Positions 24,627 through 34,999 of a stretch of DNA of 64,000 nt are shown piece by piece. The stretch is from WHSW01 sp963729075 (GTDB taxonomy: Bacteria; Actinomycetota; Thermoleophilia; Solirubrobacterales; 70-9), in assembly GCA_963729075.1 (NCBI GenBank), contig CAVSMU010000003.1, positions 248,001 to 312,000 on the forward strand, in the 5' to 3' direction. Position 1 is the first letter of the stretch. Every line of letters starts with the position of its first letter. The notes beneath the pieces are model-generated. The model saw only the letters and a program-made list of their open reading frames with translations, searched no databases and had not been told where the DNA came from. The position numbers were made by a program, and so were the translations under genes.

Positions 24627-24901
24627 GCACCTCGCTGCTGATCGTGCTCAGCGTCGCCGAGGCGGTCCTCGTGATCGTCGTGCTGGCGCTCGCGCTGATC
24701 GAGATCCGCCGGCGCCTGGACAGGATCGCCGACGGCCTCGGCACGCTGGGCTCGGCGCTCGAGACGGTCGAGTCCGAGCACCTGCGCCCGCTGCGCCCGG
24801 CGGTCGAGAACATCAACGCCGCCTTCACGCGGATCATCGCCCTGATGCCGGGTGTCGCGGACAAGGCCGCGATCGTCGCCGAGCACGCGCGGAGACGATG
24901 A
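24623..24901 (+). CDS. Small membrane protein 3 of the CO dehydrogenase locus
   Basis: 92 residues. One membrane helix at about 4-26 (LLIVLSVAEAVLVIVVLALA), then EIRRRLDRIADGLGTLGSAL with heptad-like spacing and a C-terminal EHARRR. ATG 24623 overlaps the previous stop as ATGA. Resembles the DUF948-type arrangement of one anchor plus a coiled coil, but no family can be named with confidence. Confidence 0.75.
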   Translation: MSTSLLIVLSVAEAVLVIVVLALALIEIRRRLDRIADGLGTLGSALETVESEHLRPLRPAVENINAAFTRIIALMPGVADKAAIVAEHARRR

Positions 24902-25155
24902 TGCTCGGGTGGATCGGCGCACTCGTCCTGCTGGTGGTCGTCGTCCCCGTGGTCGTGGTGCTGCTCAAGGGCGTCCTCGACGCGGCCCGCAGGGTCTCGG
25001 CGGCGGTCGAGCAGGTGGAGGCTGCGGCAAGGTCCGCCTCGGCCGACCTCGACGCCGTCGAGCTCCTCGGCACCACCAGGACGCAGGTGAACCAGACCGT
25101 CGGCGTGGTCGCCAATTACGGCGGCTCGCTCGACACGATCCTCGACGACGCCTGA
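24898..25155 (+). CDS. Small membrane protein 4 of the CO dehydrogenase locus
   Basis: 85 residues. One membrane helix at about 5-24 (WIGALVLLVVVVPVVVVLLK), then an amphipathic helix VLDAARRVSAAVEQVEAAAR and a tail QVNQTVGVVANYGGSLDTIL. ATG 24898 overlaps the previous stop. Unknown function. Confidence 0.75.
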   Translation: MMLGWIGALVLLVVVVPVVVVLLKGVLDAARRVSAAVEQVEAAARSASADLDAVELLGTTRTQVNQTVGVVANYGGSLDTILDDA

Positions 25156-25158
25156 GCG

Positions 25159-25893
25159 ATGGACGCCGCCGCAGTCGTCACCATCCTCGCCATCGTCCTG
25201 ATCATCCTGGCGCTGGTCGTCTTCCTCGTCGGGGTGATCCTCGAGCTCCGCAAGATCACCGCCGGGCTCGACGTCGTGATCGGCGCCGTCGGCGAGATCC
25301 TGCGCAAGACCGAGCCGGTGAACGAGGTCGTCCACGCGATCAACGCCGACCTCGGCGCCGGGACCGAGCTGCTCGAGGGCCTGCTGCTGAAGAAGGCGGG
25401 TCCCGAGGACGGTCCCGGCCTCGTGGAGTCGGTGTTCCCGGGCGGGGGTACCGCGATGCTCGAGCGCGAGGGCCGCTCCGGGCCGGTCAGGAACATCGAC
25501 GTCGTCTACACCCGGGGCGCGGTGCAGCTGGTGCGCCTGGGCCGCGAGAGCCCGCTCGGCGCGGGCGGCGAGGCCGGCCCGGCGCTCCGCGACGCCGAGT
25601 ATTCGAGCACCGCCGCGCGCTCGCTCTACTCGAACCCCACCGGCCCGGAGGCCGGGGCGCGCTCGCGCCCGGGCTCGCCGACGATCGGCAGCGGGGCCCC
25701 GGCGGTCTTCGGCTCGGTCACGGGAGGCGCCGACGAGCCGCCGACGGGCCCGACGGTCGACCTGGATGCCGGAGACGCCGCCGATGCGACCATGGACCAG
25801 CCCCCGGCGGCCAAGCCGGGCGCCAAGGACGAAGTCGAGACGAAGGACATCGGCCTCGGCTCACGCCCCGGCGACGAGCAGGCGGCCGAGTAG
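25159..25893 (+). CDS. Membrane protein 5 of the CO dehydrogenase locus, with long tail
   Basis: 244 residues. One membrane helix at about 6-30 (VTILAIVLIILALVVFLVGV), then a helix ELRKITAGLDVVIGAVGEIL like those of the four smaller proteins, then about 150 residues rich in Gly, Pro and acidic residues that are probably disordered. It stands 42 bases before coxM. The tail is unlike any domain I recognise and may be a cytoplasmic docking segment (inference). Confidence 0.72.
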   Translation: MDAAAVVTILAIVLIILALVVFLVGVILELRKITAGLDVVIGAVGEILRKTEPVNEVVHAINADLGAGTELLEGLLLKKAGPEDGPGLVESVFPGGGTAMLEREGRSGPVRNIDVVYTRGAVQLVRLGRESPLGAGGEAGPALRDAEYSSTAARSLYSNPTGPEAGARSRPGSPTIGSGAPAVFGSVTGGADEPPTGPTVDLDAGDAADATMDQPPAAKPGAKDEVETKDIGLGSRPGDEQAAE

Positions 25894-25935
25894 TGTTCCA
25901 GGCACCAGGAGGGAGCCTCGCAAACACCGGCACCA

Positions 25936-26793
25936 ATTGAGTACGAGCGCGCGACCAGCGTCGAGAACGCGATCTCGCTGCTGGAGGCGCGCGGGCCCGA
26001 CGCCCGGGTGATCGCGGGCGGCCACAGCCTGCTGCCGATGATGAAGCTGCGGCTCGCCAACCCGGAGCTGCTCGTCGACATCAACGACCTCGAGCACCTC
26101 GGCTACATCCGCGAGCAGGACGGGCAGGTCCGGATCGGAGCGCTGACGCGCCATTACGAGCTGCTCGAATCGGAGCTCCTCGGCCGCCACTTTCCGGTCT
26201 TCGCCGACGCCGAGCGGGTGATCGCCGACCCCGTGGTTCGCAACCGCGGCACGATCGGCGGCTCGCTCGCGCAGGCCGACGCCGCCGAGGACCTCTCGGC
26301 GGTGTGCTCGGCGCTGCGGGCCGAGGTCGTGATCGCGGGCTCGGGCGGCGAGCGGGTCGTCTCGATGGAGGACTTCCACGTCGGGCCGTACACCACCGCG
26401 ATCCAGGACGCGGAGCTGCTGATCGAGATCCGGATCCCGGTGCGCGCCGGAGCCGGCAGCGCCCACGAGAAGGTCGAGCGGCGCGCCGGCGACTGGGCGA
26501 TCGTCGCCGTCTCCGGAGCGCTGTGGCTCGACGGCGGGACGATCGCCGACGCCGGCCTGGCGCTGAGCGCGGTCGGGCCGACGACGATCCACGCGACGCG
26601 GGCCGAGGATCACCTGCGCGGCAAGGCGCCGTCGGAGGAGCTGTTCGCCGAGGCCGGAGCGATCGCCGCCGAGGACTGCCGGCCGACGGCCGACGGGCGC
26701 GGCCCGGTCGATTACAAGCGCCACCTGGCAGGTGAGCTCACCAGGCGGGCGCTGCGGCGCGCGACCGAGCGGGCTCGAGGACAGGAGGGTTGA
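25936..26793 (+). CDS. coxM: CO dehydrogenase medium (FAD) subunit CoxM
   Basis: About 285 residues, normal for CoxM. FAD motifs are IAGGHSLLPMMKLRL and NRGTIGGSLAQADAAEDL; the C-terminal CODH flavoprotein domain follows. The family N-terminus (PAPIEYERATSVENA) is present in frame, but no ATG, GTG or TTG precedes it between the TAG at 25891 and this point; the only near-start is ATT 25936. GTG 26008 would delete the first FAD strand. CAGGAGGGA stands at 25906-25914. The stop overlaps coxS. Confidence 0.85.
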   Translation: MEYERATSVENAISLLEARGPDARVIAGGHSLLPMMKLRLANPELLVDINDLEHLGYIREQDGQVRIGALTRHYELLESELLGRHFPVFADAERVIADPVVRNRGTIGGSLAQADAAEDLSAVCSALRAEVVIAGSGGERVVSMEDFHVGPYTTAIQDAELLIEIRIPVRAGAGSAHEKVERRAGDWAIVAVSGALWLDGGTIADAGLALSAVGPTTIHATRAEDHLRGKAPSEELFAEAGAIAAEDCRPTADGRGPVDYKRHLAGELTRRALRRATERARGQEG

Positions 26794-27272
26794 TGCAGGT
26801 CACGATCTCGATCAACGGCGAGCCGATCACCAGGGAGATCGAGCCGGCGCTGTTGCTGGTCCACTTCATCCGCGACACCCCGGGGCTCACCGGCACCCAC
26901 TGGGGCTGCGACACCTCGAACTGCGGCGCCTGCGTGGTGCAGATGGACGGGCTGCCGGTGAAGTCGTGCACGGTGCTCGCGGCGATGGCAGAGGGCCACG
27001 AGATCCGCACGGTCGAGTCGTTGGAGGTCGATGGCGTCCTCGACCCCGTCCAGCAGGGCTTTCATGAGGAGCACGGCTTGCAGTGCGGGTTCTGTACGCC
27101 GGGGATGCTGATGACCGCGAGGGCGCTGCTCGACGCCAACCCGAACCCGAGCGAGGAGGAGATCCGGACGGCGATCTCGGGGGCGATCTGCCGCTGCACC
27201 GGGTACTCGAACATCGTCAGAGCGATTCGCTGGGCGGCTGAGCACGAGTCCGCCGCGGCGCCGAGGAGCTGA
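26793..27272 (+). CDS. coxS: CO dehydrogenase small (2Fe-2S) subunit CoxS
   Basis: 159 residues. The plant-type cluster uses C39, C44, C47 and C59 (GCDTSNCGAC), the second cluster C98, C101, C133 and C135 (QCGFCTPG, CRCTGY). It passes electrons from the Mo-Cu site in CoxL to FAD in CoxM. ATG 26793 overlaps the coxM TGA and has CAGGAGGG upstream. Confidence 0.95.
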   Translation: MQVTISINGEPITREIEPALLLVHFIRDTPGLTGTHWGCDTSNCGACVVQMDGLPVKSCTVLAAMAEGHEIRTVESLEVDGVLDPVQQGFHEEHGLQCGFCTPGMLMTARALLDANPNPSEEEIRTAISGAICRCTGYSNIVRAIRWAAEHESAAAPRS

Positions 27273-27274
27273 AC

Positions 27275-29650
<2,376 letters not shown>

Positions 29651-29675
29651 CGACGCCGGCCGGAGCGCGCCTGAG

Positions 29676-31010
29676 ATGACCGCGGTGCTCGAGGCTCCCG
29701 ACCTCGCGGGGCTGGCCGCCGCGCTCGGCAGGCGGCTTCGCGACGCCGGCCTGCCGGTCACCCACGAGCGCTCGGCGAGGTTCGCGCGCGCGACGGCGCT
29801 GGTCGCGCCGCGGACCCGCAGCGAGCTCTACTGGACGGCGCGCGCGGTCTTCGTCTCCTCCGAGGCCCAGCTGCCGACCTTCGACCGCGTGTTCGCCGCC
29901 GTTTTCGACCCTCGGCTCGAGCCCGATGAGGACCGCGGCGACCCGTATTCCCCCCCGCTCGACGCGCCGGCGAGCGAGCGCCCGCCGAGCAGCGCGTCCC
30001 GCTCGCCGGACCGGGATGCCGGTGAGCCCGGCGGGCGCGGGCTGAGCCCGACGGCCGCGCCGTCGGGCGACGATCCCGCGCGCGAGATCGAGGTGCCGCT
30101 GGCGCTGGCCAGCGAGGAGGAGCGGCTGCGCGAAAAGAGCTTCGAAGCGCTCGAGCCCCACGAGCTGGCCCGGCTTCGCCGGCTGATGGGGCAGCTCGAG
30201 CTGGCGACGCCGCACCGGCGCACGCGCCGGGCGCGCCGGGCACGAACCGGCGAACGGCTGGACCTGCGCCGGGTCCTGCGCGCGAGCCTGCGGACCGGGG
30301 GCGAGCCGGTGAAGCTCGTGCGCAAGCGCAGGCGCACCGGCCCGCGACGGCTGGTGCTGCTCTGCGACATCTCCGGCTCGATGGAGCCCTACGCGCGCGC
30401 CTACCTGCAGCTGCTGAGCTCGGCGGTGGCGAGCGGGACGCCGGCGGAGGCGTTCGTCTTCGCCACCCGGCTGACCCGTCTCACGCGCGCGCTCAGCGGG
30501 CGTAACCCGGAGGCGGCGATCCAGCGCGCCGCCGCCACGGCGCCCGATTGGTCGAGCGGCACCCGGATCGGCGAGGCGCTCAAGGCGTTCAACGACCGCT
30601 ACGGCCGCCGGGGGATGGCCAGGGGCGCCGTCGTGGTGATCCTCTCCGACGGCTGGGAGCGCGCCGACCCGGCCCTGGTCGGGCGCGAGATGGAGCGGCT
30701 CGCCCGACTCGCCCATCGGATCGTCTGGGTCAACCCGCGCGCCGGCGCGCCCGGGTTCGAGCCCCGGGCCGGGGGCATGGCGGCGGCGCTGCCGCACTGC
30801 GACGCGCTGATCGGCGGCCGCGACCTGAACGCCATGGACGCGCTCGCGGATGCGATCGCAGCCGAGGAGATCACGCGCCCCGAGCCCGCGCGCACGCCCG
30901 CGCCCCATGCGGACGAGCCGTCCTGGGCGAGCGCCGAGCCGACCGACGCGCAGCGGCCCGTCCCGATGCCGAGCGGCTACGGCCCCAGGCGCGGCAGGAC
31001 GACGCCGTGA
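29676..31010 (+). CDS. coxE: CoxE, VWA-domain CO dehydrogenase maturation protein
   Basis: 444 residues. The N-terminal half is helical and charged; the VWA domain has its metal site in CDISGSM (D231) and continues with FATRLTRLTRALSGR and ILSDGWERADP. A disordered 60-residue tail follows. CoxE works with the AAA ATPase CoxD to make the Mo-Cu site functional. Starts at ATG 29676, 25 bases after coxL. Confidence 0.88.
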   Translation: MTAVLEAPDLAGLAAALGRRLRDAGLPVTHERSARFARATALVAPRTRSELYWTARAVFVSSEAQLPTFDRVFAAVFDPRLEPDEDRGDPYSPPLDAPASERPPSSASRSPDRDAGEPGGRGLSPTAAPSGDDPAREIEVPLALASEEERLREKSFEALEPHELARLRRLMGQLELATPHRRTRRARRARTGERLDLRRVLRASLRTGGEPVKLVRKRRRTGPRRLVLLCDISGSMEPYARAYLQLLSSAVASGTPAEAFVFATRLTRLTRALSGRNPEAAIQRAAATAPDWSSGTRIGEALKAFNDRYGRRGMARGAVVVILSDGWERADPALVGREMERLARLAHRIVWVNPRAGAPGFEPRAGGMAAALPHCDALIGGRDLNAMDALADAIAAEEITRPEPARTPAPHADEPSWASAEPTDAQRPVPMPSGYGPRRGRTTP

Positions 31011-31026
31011 GCCGGCCCGCGAGCGA

Positions 31027-31032
31027 TAGGGT
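31027..31032 (+). promoter_or_regulatory. Putative -10 element TAGGGT
   Basis: TAGGGT ends 8 bases before GTG 31041 with no convincing ribosome site, as for a leaderless transcript of the coxL-fragment gene. Confidence 0.35.
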
Positions 31033-31040
31033 CTGGTGGC

Positions 31041-31514
31041 GTGGCTGACGGTCCGGTCTATCGAGCGGTGTTCCTGCGCATGCATCCGACCGGCAAGGCG
31101 GTGCTGAGCCTCAGCGAGGCGTCACAGGGGCAGGAGGCGAGCCTCGCCGAGACTGCCGCCGCCGAGCTCGGCATCCCGCCCGAGGACATCAAGGTCGTTC
31201 ACCAGGACACGGATCGCTTCGGGGAGGGCAACAGCTTCAACGCCGCCCCCAGCGACGCGGTCGGCGAGAACGTCGCGATCACGGCCCGCAAGCTGCGGGA
31301 CAGGGCGCAGCTCATCGCGGCCTGGATGCTCGAGGCCGCGCCGGACACCCTGGAGTGGGACGACAACGGGCATTGGTCCGCCGGCGGCGAGACCGTCAGC
31401 ATCCAGACGGCCGCCCTGCGCGCGTTCGGCGGCGATTCGCTTCCGGACGGCATCGAGGGCTCGCTCGACGCCCAGACCGCGTACCGGCTCGACGCTCCGC
31501 AGCCCGCGGGCTGA
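31041..31514 (+). CDS. Stand-alone fragment of a CoxL-like molybdopterin-binding domain
   Basis: 157 residues that align with about residues 480-645 of CoxL: GKAVLSLSEASQGQEASLAE against GRAVLSISAQTQGQAHETTF, IKVVHQDTDR against IEVRHGDTDR, and LPDGIEGSLDAQTAYRLDAP against LPEGLEGGLEGQSVYDPP. It has its own start (GTG 31041) and stop, with no remains of the rest of coxL on either side. The match is divergent, so it is not a recent duplicate. Either a domain remnant under selection or a small accessory protein that mimics the MCD-binding half of CoxL. Confidence 0.75.
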   Translation: MADGPVYRAVFLRMHPTGKAVLSLSEASQGQEASLAETAAAELGIPPEDIKVVHQDTDRFGEGNSFNAAPSDAVGENVAITARKLRDRAQLIAAWMLEAAPDTLEWDDNGHWSAGGETVSIQTAALRAFGGDSLPDGIEGSLDAQTAYRLDAPQPAG

Positions 31515-31635
31515 GGCGGGCGGCGTTGCGCTCGGGCCGAGCCCGGAGTGTGGTCGCGATCTGTCGCCGCACCCCTACGGGCGCAGCTCCACTCAGTTCT
31601 AGTCGCGCCTGGAGCGCAGCCGCGCGGTCCGCCCG

Positions 31636-32562
31636 CTACCGCGCCTCCTCGGCGCCCACGAGCCAGTCGAGGCCCTGCTCGGCGATCTGCTCCTGGTCGT
31701 CGCGGTACTTGAGCACGGAGCCGAGCGTCCGCTCCGCCGCCGCGGCGTCGAGGCGCTCGACTCCGAGCACCTCCAGCGCCGCCACCCAGTCGATCGTCTC
31801 CGCGATCCCGGGCGGCTTCTGGACGTCGCTCTCGCGCAGGCGGCGCACGGCGCCGGCGGCGCCGGCGGCCAGCTCCTGCGCCGTCCCCGGCACTCGCCGG
31901 CGGACGATCTCGACCTCGCGCTCGGGGCTGGGGTAGTCGATCCAGTGGTAGAGGCAGCGGCGCTTGAGAGCGTCATGGAGGTCGCGGGTCCGGTTCGAGG
32001 TCACGATCACCGCCGGCGAATGGCTCGCGCGCACCGTTCCGATCTCGGGGATCGTCACGCTCGACTCGCCCAGGAGCTCGAACAGGAACGCCTCGAAGTC
32101 GTCGTCGGCGCGATCGAGCTCGTCGATCAGCAGTACCGCCGGCAGCGGTCCGGGGTGCCGGAGTGCCTGCAGCAGCGGCCGGGGCACCAGGAAGTCCTCG
32201 CCGAACAGCTCGGCCTCGTCAAGCGCGGCCCCGGTCGCCTCCGCCGCCCGGATCCGCAGGAGCTGACGGGGGTAGTTCCACTCGTACAGCGCCTCCGCGG
32301 CATCGATGCCCTCGTAGCACTGCAGCCGGATCAGCGTCGTGTCGAGCGCCTTCGCGAGCGCCTTGGCCGCCTCGGTCTTGCCGACCCCGGCCTCGCCCTC
32401 GAGCAGGAGCGGCTGGGGCAGGCGCAGGGAGAGGAAGATCGCCGTCGCGAGGCCCGGGTCGGCCAGGTAGTCCACCGCGTCGAGGTTGCGCTCGAGCGTC
32501 TCGATGTCGGGCACCGCCGCGCTCAGCGCCGGCGCTGCGCCCGGATGGGCCTGGGTGCTCAC
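31636..32562 (-). CDS. coxD: CoxD, MoxR-type AAA ATPase
   Basis: 308 residues. Walker A is GEAGVGKT (56-63), Walker B is LLIDELDRAD, with sensor motif IVTSNRTRDL and the MoxR-like arginine region. CoxD acts with CoxE on the apo enzyme during assembly of the sulfurated Mo-Cu site. GTG 32562 overlaps the mocA stop as GTGA. It is convergent with the coxL-fragment gene. Confidence 0.9.
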   Translation of the reverse strand: MSTQAHPGAAPALSAAVPDIETLERNLDAVDYLADPGLATAIFLSLRLPQPLLLEGEAGVGKTEAAKALAKALDTTLIRLQCYEGIDAAEALYEWNYPRQLLRIRAAEATGAALDEAELFGEDFLVPRPLLQALRHPGPLPAVLLIDELDRADDDFEAFLFELLGESSVTIPEIGTVRASHSPAVIVTSNRTRDLHDALKRRCLYHWIDYPSPEREVEIVRRRVPGTAQELAAGAAGAVRRLRESDVQKPPGIAETIDWVAALEVLGVERLDAAAAERTLGSVLKYRDDQEQIAEQGLDWLVGAEEAR

Positions 32563-33170
32563 GAGCTCAGCCCGGCCGCCGCGAGCACCGCCTGGTAGTC
32601 CGCTCGCGTGTCGACGTCGGGAGGGATCGGGCCCGGGACGCGGACCTCGACCACCTCCTCGCCGAGGCGGTCCATCAGCTTCCAGACCGCCTTGTCGCCG
32701 TGGAGCCCACCGAGCTCGCCGAACATCGCGCGGCCGAAGGCGAGCGGATGCCCGCGGCCGTCGTCGTAGCGGCAGACCGCGAGCCTCGTGTTCTCGCCGC
32801 GGCCGGCGAGGAGCGCGCGGACCGTGTCGGCGCTGACGCCGGGCTGGTCGCCGAGCATCAGCACCAGGACCTGTGCGCGCGCGTCCACTGCGCTCAACCC
32901 GGCGGCGATCGACGAGGAGCAGCCGGTCCCGTAGTCGGAATTGACCACGACCTCGGCCCCGGACAGGTCGACCTCGCGCCGGACCTCGTCGGCGCTGCCG
33001 CCGAGCGCGACGACCAGCTGGTCGAAATCGCTGGCACGCGCGGTGTCGAGCACGTGGTCGAGCAGCGTCGCCGACCCCAGCCGCAGCAGCTGCTTCGGCT
33101 CGCCGAGCCTGCTCGAGCCCCCGGCGGCCAGCACGAAGCCGGTCACGAAGGGCTCAGCGGACGGCGGCAT
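32559..33170 (-). CDS. MocA-type MPT cytidylyltransferase of the cox locus
   Basis: 203 residues: GFVLAAGGSSRLGEPKQLL, DYGTGCSSSIAAGL, LMLGDQPG and RGHPLAF match MocA, which makes MCD, the CMP form of Mo-cofactor used by CoxL. ATG 33170 lies 17 bases inside the end of the coxF gene and its stop overlaps coxD. Location makes this the likely dedicated enzyme for CO dehydrogenase; the copy at 20491 is a paralogue. Confidence 0.85.
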   Translation of the reverse strand: MPPSAEPFVTGFVLAAGGSSRLGEPKQLLRLGSATLLDHVLDTARASDFDQLVVALGGSADEVRREVDLSGAEVVVNSDYGTGCSSSIAAGLSAVDARAQVLVLMLGDQPGVSADTVRALLAGRGENTRLAVCRYDDGRGHPLAFGRAMFGELGGLHGDKAVWKLMDRLGEEVVEVRVPGPIPPDVDTRADYQAVLAAAGLSS

Positions 33171-34119
33171 CGGGAGCGTGCTCGGCGGCGAATCGGTCGC
33201 GACAGCCCTCGCCGCAGAAGTAGTGGCGCTCACCGTCGAGGTCGAGCTGAAGACTCGCGGGGCTGATCGCGACCTCCATGCCGCAAACCGGGTCGATCGC
33301 GACGGCGACCGCGGGGGCGACCGCGGCCGGGTCTGCGGCGGGCTCGGCCGCCGTCGCCGGCCCGGCGGTCGGCCGGCCTTCGATCGCGACGTCCCGCGCC
33401 CGGCGCAGCGCGACGATCTCCGCGAGGATCGCGACCGCGATCTCCTCCGGCGTCTCCGCCCCGATGTCGAGGCCCGCCGGCGTACGGAGCCGCTCGCGAA
33501 GCTCCGCGGGGAGCTCGAGCGACTCGCGGACGGCATCCCCGCGAACCCGGCTGGCGACCAGCCCCACGTACGGGACCGCGCCCTGCAGCGCGGCGGTGAG
33601 GACGCGCTCCTCGTCGTGTCCATGCGAGGCGACGACCACGGCGTCGTCGTCGGCGGTAGGTTCGCTGTCCTCCGGGGCGTCGAGCTGCACCGCGTACCCG
33701 AGCCGTTCGCTGAGGTCCGCGAGGGCGAGCCCGATCGGGCTGCTGCCGACGATCCTGATGGCCGCGGCGGGAACGTGGGGCTCGAGGAAGATCTCGAGCG
33801 CCCCGCCGCTCAGGCACGGGTTGCGGACCGTGACCGCCCCCTCGACCGGCGCCGCCTCCGCCCCGGGGTCGTCGCCCGGCAGGATCCGGAGCAGGACCGG
33901 CTCGTCGGTCTCCAGCGCCCGTAGCGCATGCAGGCGAACGGACGTCTCGGCGCAGGTGCCGCCGACGAATCCGTCGATCGTGCCGTCCGGGCGGACGATC
34001 GCCGTATAGCCGGGGCGTACGCTGGTCGGGCTCTGGGCGCGGACGACCGTCGCCTGGACGAAGGGGGCCCGCTTCGCGGTCAGCTCCTCGGCCTGCTGTG
34101 CCAGCTCACCCCTGATCAC
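33154..34119 (-). CDS. CoxF/XdhC family protein with C-terminal YHS domain
   Basis: 321 residues. Residues about 5-75 are the XdhC/CoxI N-terminal domain (TVVRAQSPTSVRPGYTAIV, FVGGTCAE), residues about 120-245 the Rossmann XdhC_C domain (RIVGSSPIGLALADL). An Ala/Pro linker leads to a YHS domain at about 278-318 (DPVCGMEV ... HYFCGEGCRDRF) with Cys pairs that bind metal. XdhC proteins handle and sulfurate Mo-cofactor before insertion. GTG 34119 follows GAGGAG by 7 bases. The YHS addition is unusual for this family and could bind copper. Confidence 0.85.
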   Translation of the reverse strand: MIRGELAQQAEELTAKRAPFVQATVVRAQSPTSVRPGYTAIVRPDGTIDGFVGGTCAETSVRLHALRALETDEPVLLRILPGDDPGAEAAPVEGAVTVRNPCLSGGALEIFLEPHVPAAAIRIVGSSPIGLALADLSERLGYAVQLDAPEDSEPTADDDAVVVASHGHDEERVLTAALQGAVPYVGLVASRVRGDAVRESLELPAELRERLRTPAGLDIGAETPEEIAVAILAEIVALRRARDVAIEGRPTAGPATAAEPAADPAAVAPAVAVAIDPVCGMEVAISPASLQLDLDGERHYFCGEGCRDRFAAEHAPDAAVR

Positions 34120-34210
34120 CGGGCCGCTCCTCGATCGCAGGTCATGGCCAACTATCTCCTGCGCCGAGTCTACCCCGAGCCCTTCGCGCGCCCCGAAACG
34201 ACGCTTGCGA

Positions 34211-34999
34211 TCAGGCCTCGATCTCGTGGATCCGTGGCGCCGTGGAGGCCGAGAGCCGGCCGCCCTGGCGGCCGTGGCGCACGGCGACCACCTCGGCGAG
34301 GATCGAGAGCGCAGTCTCCTCCGGCGAGATCGCGCCCAGGTCGAGGCCGATCGGTGCGGCGACCCGGTCGAGCTCCTCGGGATCAATGCCGGCTTCGAGC
34401 AGGCGCTCGCGGCGGCGCTCCTGGGCGCGCCGGCTGCCCATCGCCCCGACGTACGCGGCATCGGAGCGAATCGCGATCTGGAGGGCCGCGTCGTCGAGCT
34501 TCGGATCGTGGGTGAGGATTGCGATGTAGGTGGCCCGGTCGATCCCGAGGCGCTCGAACGCCTCGTCGGGCCACGCGTTGACGACCTCCTCGGCCTCGGG
34601 AAACCGCTCGCGGGTGGCGAAGGCGGTCCGCGGATCGCAGACGTACGGGCGCCAGCCCGCCGCCCGCGCGAGCTTGCACAGGGCCGCGGCGTAATCCACC
34701 GCGCCGAGGATCAGCAGGCGCGGGGGCGGCGCGACCACGTCGACGAACACCTGCCTGCCGTGCAGCTCGGTCAGCTCGGAACGCTCGGCCCAGAGCAGCT
34801 CGCCGGCCATCGCCCGGGCCTCGGCGTCCAGGCCGTCGGCACCGAGGCTGCCGGAGCTCGACCCGTCCACCCGCACGATCAGCTTGCGCCCGATCGCCTC
34901 GTCGCCCTCCGGTCCGACGACGGTCGCGACGGCGCCGCGGCCGTTGTTGCGCGCGAGCTCGGCCAGCTCGGCGGCCGGGCTCGGCTCGGTGGCGCTCAA
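34211..34999 (-). CDS. XdhC family C-terminal (Rossmann) protein
   Basis: 262 residues. RLLILGAVDYAAALCKLARA and YVCDPRTAFATRERFP form the XdhC Rossmann domain; LTHDPKLDDAALQIA and YVGAMGSRRAQERR are family motifs. The N-terminal 90 residues lack the XdhC_CoxI domain, which is encoded by the gene upstream. TTG 34999 overlaps that gene's TGA, so the pair is translated together and likely forms one functional CoxI/XdhC unit. Confidence 0.85.
   Translation of the reverse strand: MSATEPSPAAELAELARNNGRGAVATVVGPEGDEAIGRKLIVRVDGSSSGSLGADGLDAEARAMAGELLWAERSELTELHGRQVFVDVVAPPPRLLILGAVDYAAALCKLARAAGWRPYVCDPRTAFATRERFPEAEEVVNAWPDEAFERLGIDRATYIAILTHDPKLDDAALQIAIRSDAAYVGAMGSRRAQERRRERLLEAGIDPEELDRVAAPIGLDLGAISPEETALSILAEVVAVRHGRQGGRLSASTAPRIHEIEA

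Noticed and set aside
23005..25335. 776-codon minus-strand open frame reaching through coxG and the membrane cassette
   Set aside because: Only its last 180 codons (YceI) make sense; the rest mirrors coxG and the small genes.
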